Source: Ostrinia nubilalis (taxonomy: Eukaryota > Arthropoda > Insecta > Lepidoptera > Crambidae). Taken from it: 64,000 nt of DNA. Within the stretch, counting starts at the first letter, position 1; every line of letters starts with the position of its first letter. Of the stretch, positions 63,592 to 64,000 are shown in pieces. The notes under the pieces were generated by a model. It was not told the origin of the DNA, made no database searches, and saw only the letters and a program-made list of their open reading frames with translations. The translations under genes and the position numbers were made by a program. The stretch spans positions 3,164,501-3,228,500 of the forward strand of contig NC_087112.1 in NCBI RefSeq assembly GCF_963855985.1, read 5' to 3'.

Positions 63592-63811
63592 TATACTTAC
63601 GAGCAAAAATATGGAATCACCACCTTGTGTTTTGTTCCGAGCGATCTTAAGAACTAAATGACTATGCATGTATCTGTGGTATCAATTTAAAGTTTATAAT
63701 ATTACCTTTAAAATGGTACCATTTTTATTATTTGTCTTCTATTAGTCATTTAGTTTTTGTGATCGCTCGAAACAAATAGGGTGATTCCATATTTTTGCTC
63801 GCGAGTGTATT
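63592..63811. mobile_element. Tc1-type MITE, about 220 bp
   Basis: Left ACGAGCAAAAATATGGAATC and right GATTCCATATTTTTGCTCGC with GAGTGTA are inverted and match the CACTCGCGAGCAAAA ends of the Tc1 palindrome at 12640-14281. The interior CTTTAAAATGGTACCATTTT is shared with 347-455. No ORF; moved by a related Tc1 transposase. The left end is mutated (CTTACGAG in place of CACTCGCGAG). Confidence 0.85.
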
Positions 63812-64000
63812 TTGTGACACAATAAATAATATTTTCGATATCTATCTATTGCAATAACGAAATATATTAATGCTATTTTAATGACACTTCATAAAAAAAT
63901 AAGCTAGCAAAATGACAGTTTATTAATTCTAACCTACTCGTATTTGATACAAACAAATCATTGTAAAATTTCATTTTAGTCCCAAAACTATAGTATAAAG
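63812..64000. other. Unassigned AT-rich sequence to the window end
   Basis: Nothing recognised. Confidence 0.3.

Overview
The window reads as AT-rich nuclear DNA of a moth or butterfly (Lepidoptera). The basis is the repeat content: dispersed repeats carrying CGCGACTTCGTACGCG or GAAGCCGCGGGCGGAAAGC cores, RTE-type LINE ends reading CAGCAGTGGACGTC, tRNA-derived SINEs with CCATCAGGTGAGAT-type tails, elements bounded by AACCGACTTCAAA, and short inverted-repeat transposons (MITEs). I recognise no host protein-coding exon, rRNA, functional tRNA or CRISPR array. The stretch is most likely intergenic or part of a large intron. Nearly every convincing coding signal belongs to a retrotransposon or transposase.

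Layout. 1-7.7 kb: two inverted copies of one repeat flank SINEs, RTE remnants and several MITEs. 7.7-12.2 kb: mostly unassigned, with a 99-bp direct duplication, a hammerhead-like motif and a GC-rich palindromic MITE. 12.2-14.3 kb: a MITE, then a 1.64-kb Tc1 element rebuilt as an almost complete palindrome. 15-33 kb: scattered MITEs (foldback families with ACAGGGTG ends, a hAT-type element with an 8-bp target duplication, two abutting MITEs at 32.0-32.8 kb), a tandem repeat and short LINE ends. 36.3-38.3 kb: a 5'-truncated CR1/Jockey-type LINE whose remaining RT frame is open. 40.9-47.1 kb: an apparently full-length I/Nimb-like LINE with two intact overlapping ORFs and an unusual modular 5' UTR. 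47-58 kb: regulatory-looking blocks, nested MITEs, and a 2.55-kb TIR element loaded with ACGCAGTAA hairpins and interrupted by an RTE pseudogene. 58.6-63.4 kb: a region bounded by about 0.45-kb inverted arms and enclosing a TTAA-flanked element. 63.6 kb: a further Tc1-type MITE.

How the parts relate. The I/Nimb-like LINE is the only element that looks capable of its own movement: ORF1 is a CCHC nucleic-acid-binding protein and ORF2 supplies endonuclease, reverse transcriptase and RNase H. The SINEs and MITEs depend on proteins encoded elsewhere. Two sequence themes are not explained by transposons I can name. One is a dispersed GAATTTSGAAC motif, often near GCCATCTTG. The other is a paired AACCGGTT ... 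GGACAGCGGTCA module found at four places. Both could be regulatory, which is inference. TE clade names below come from motif recognition, not from database searches.
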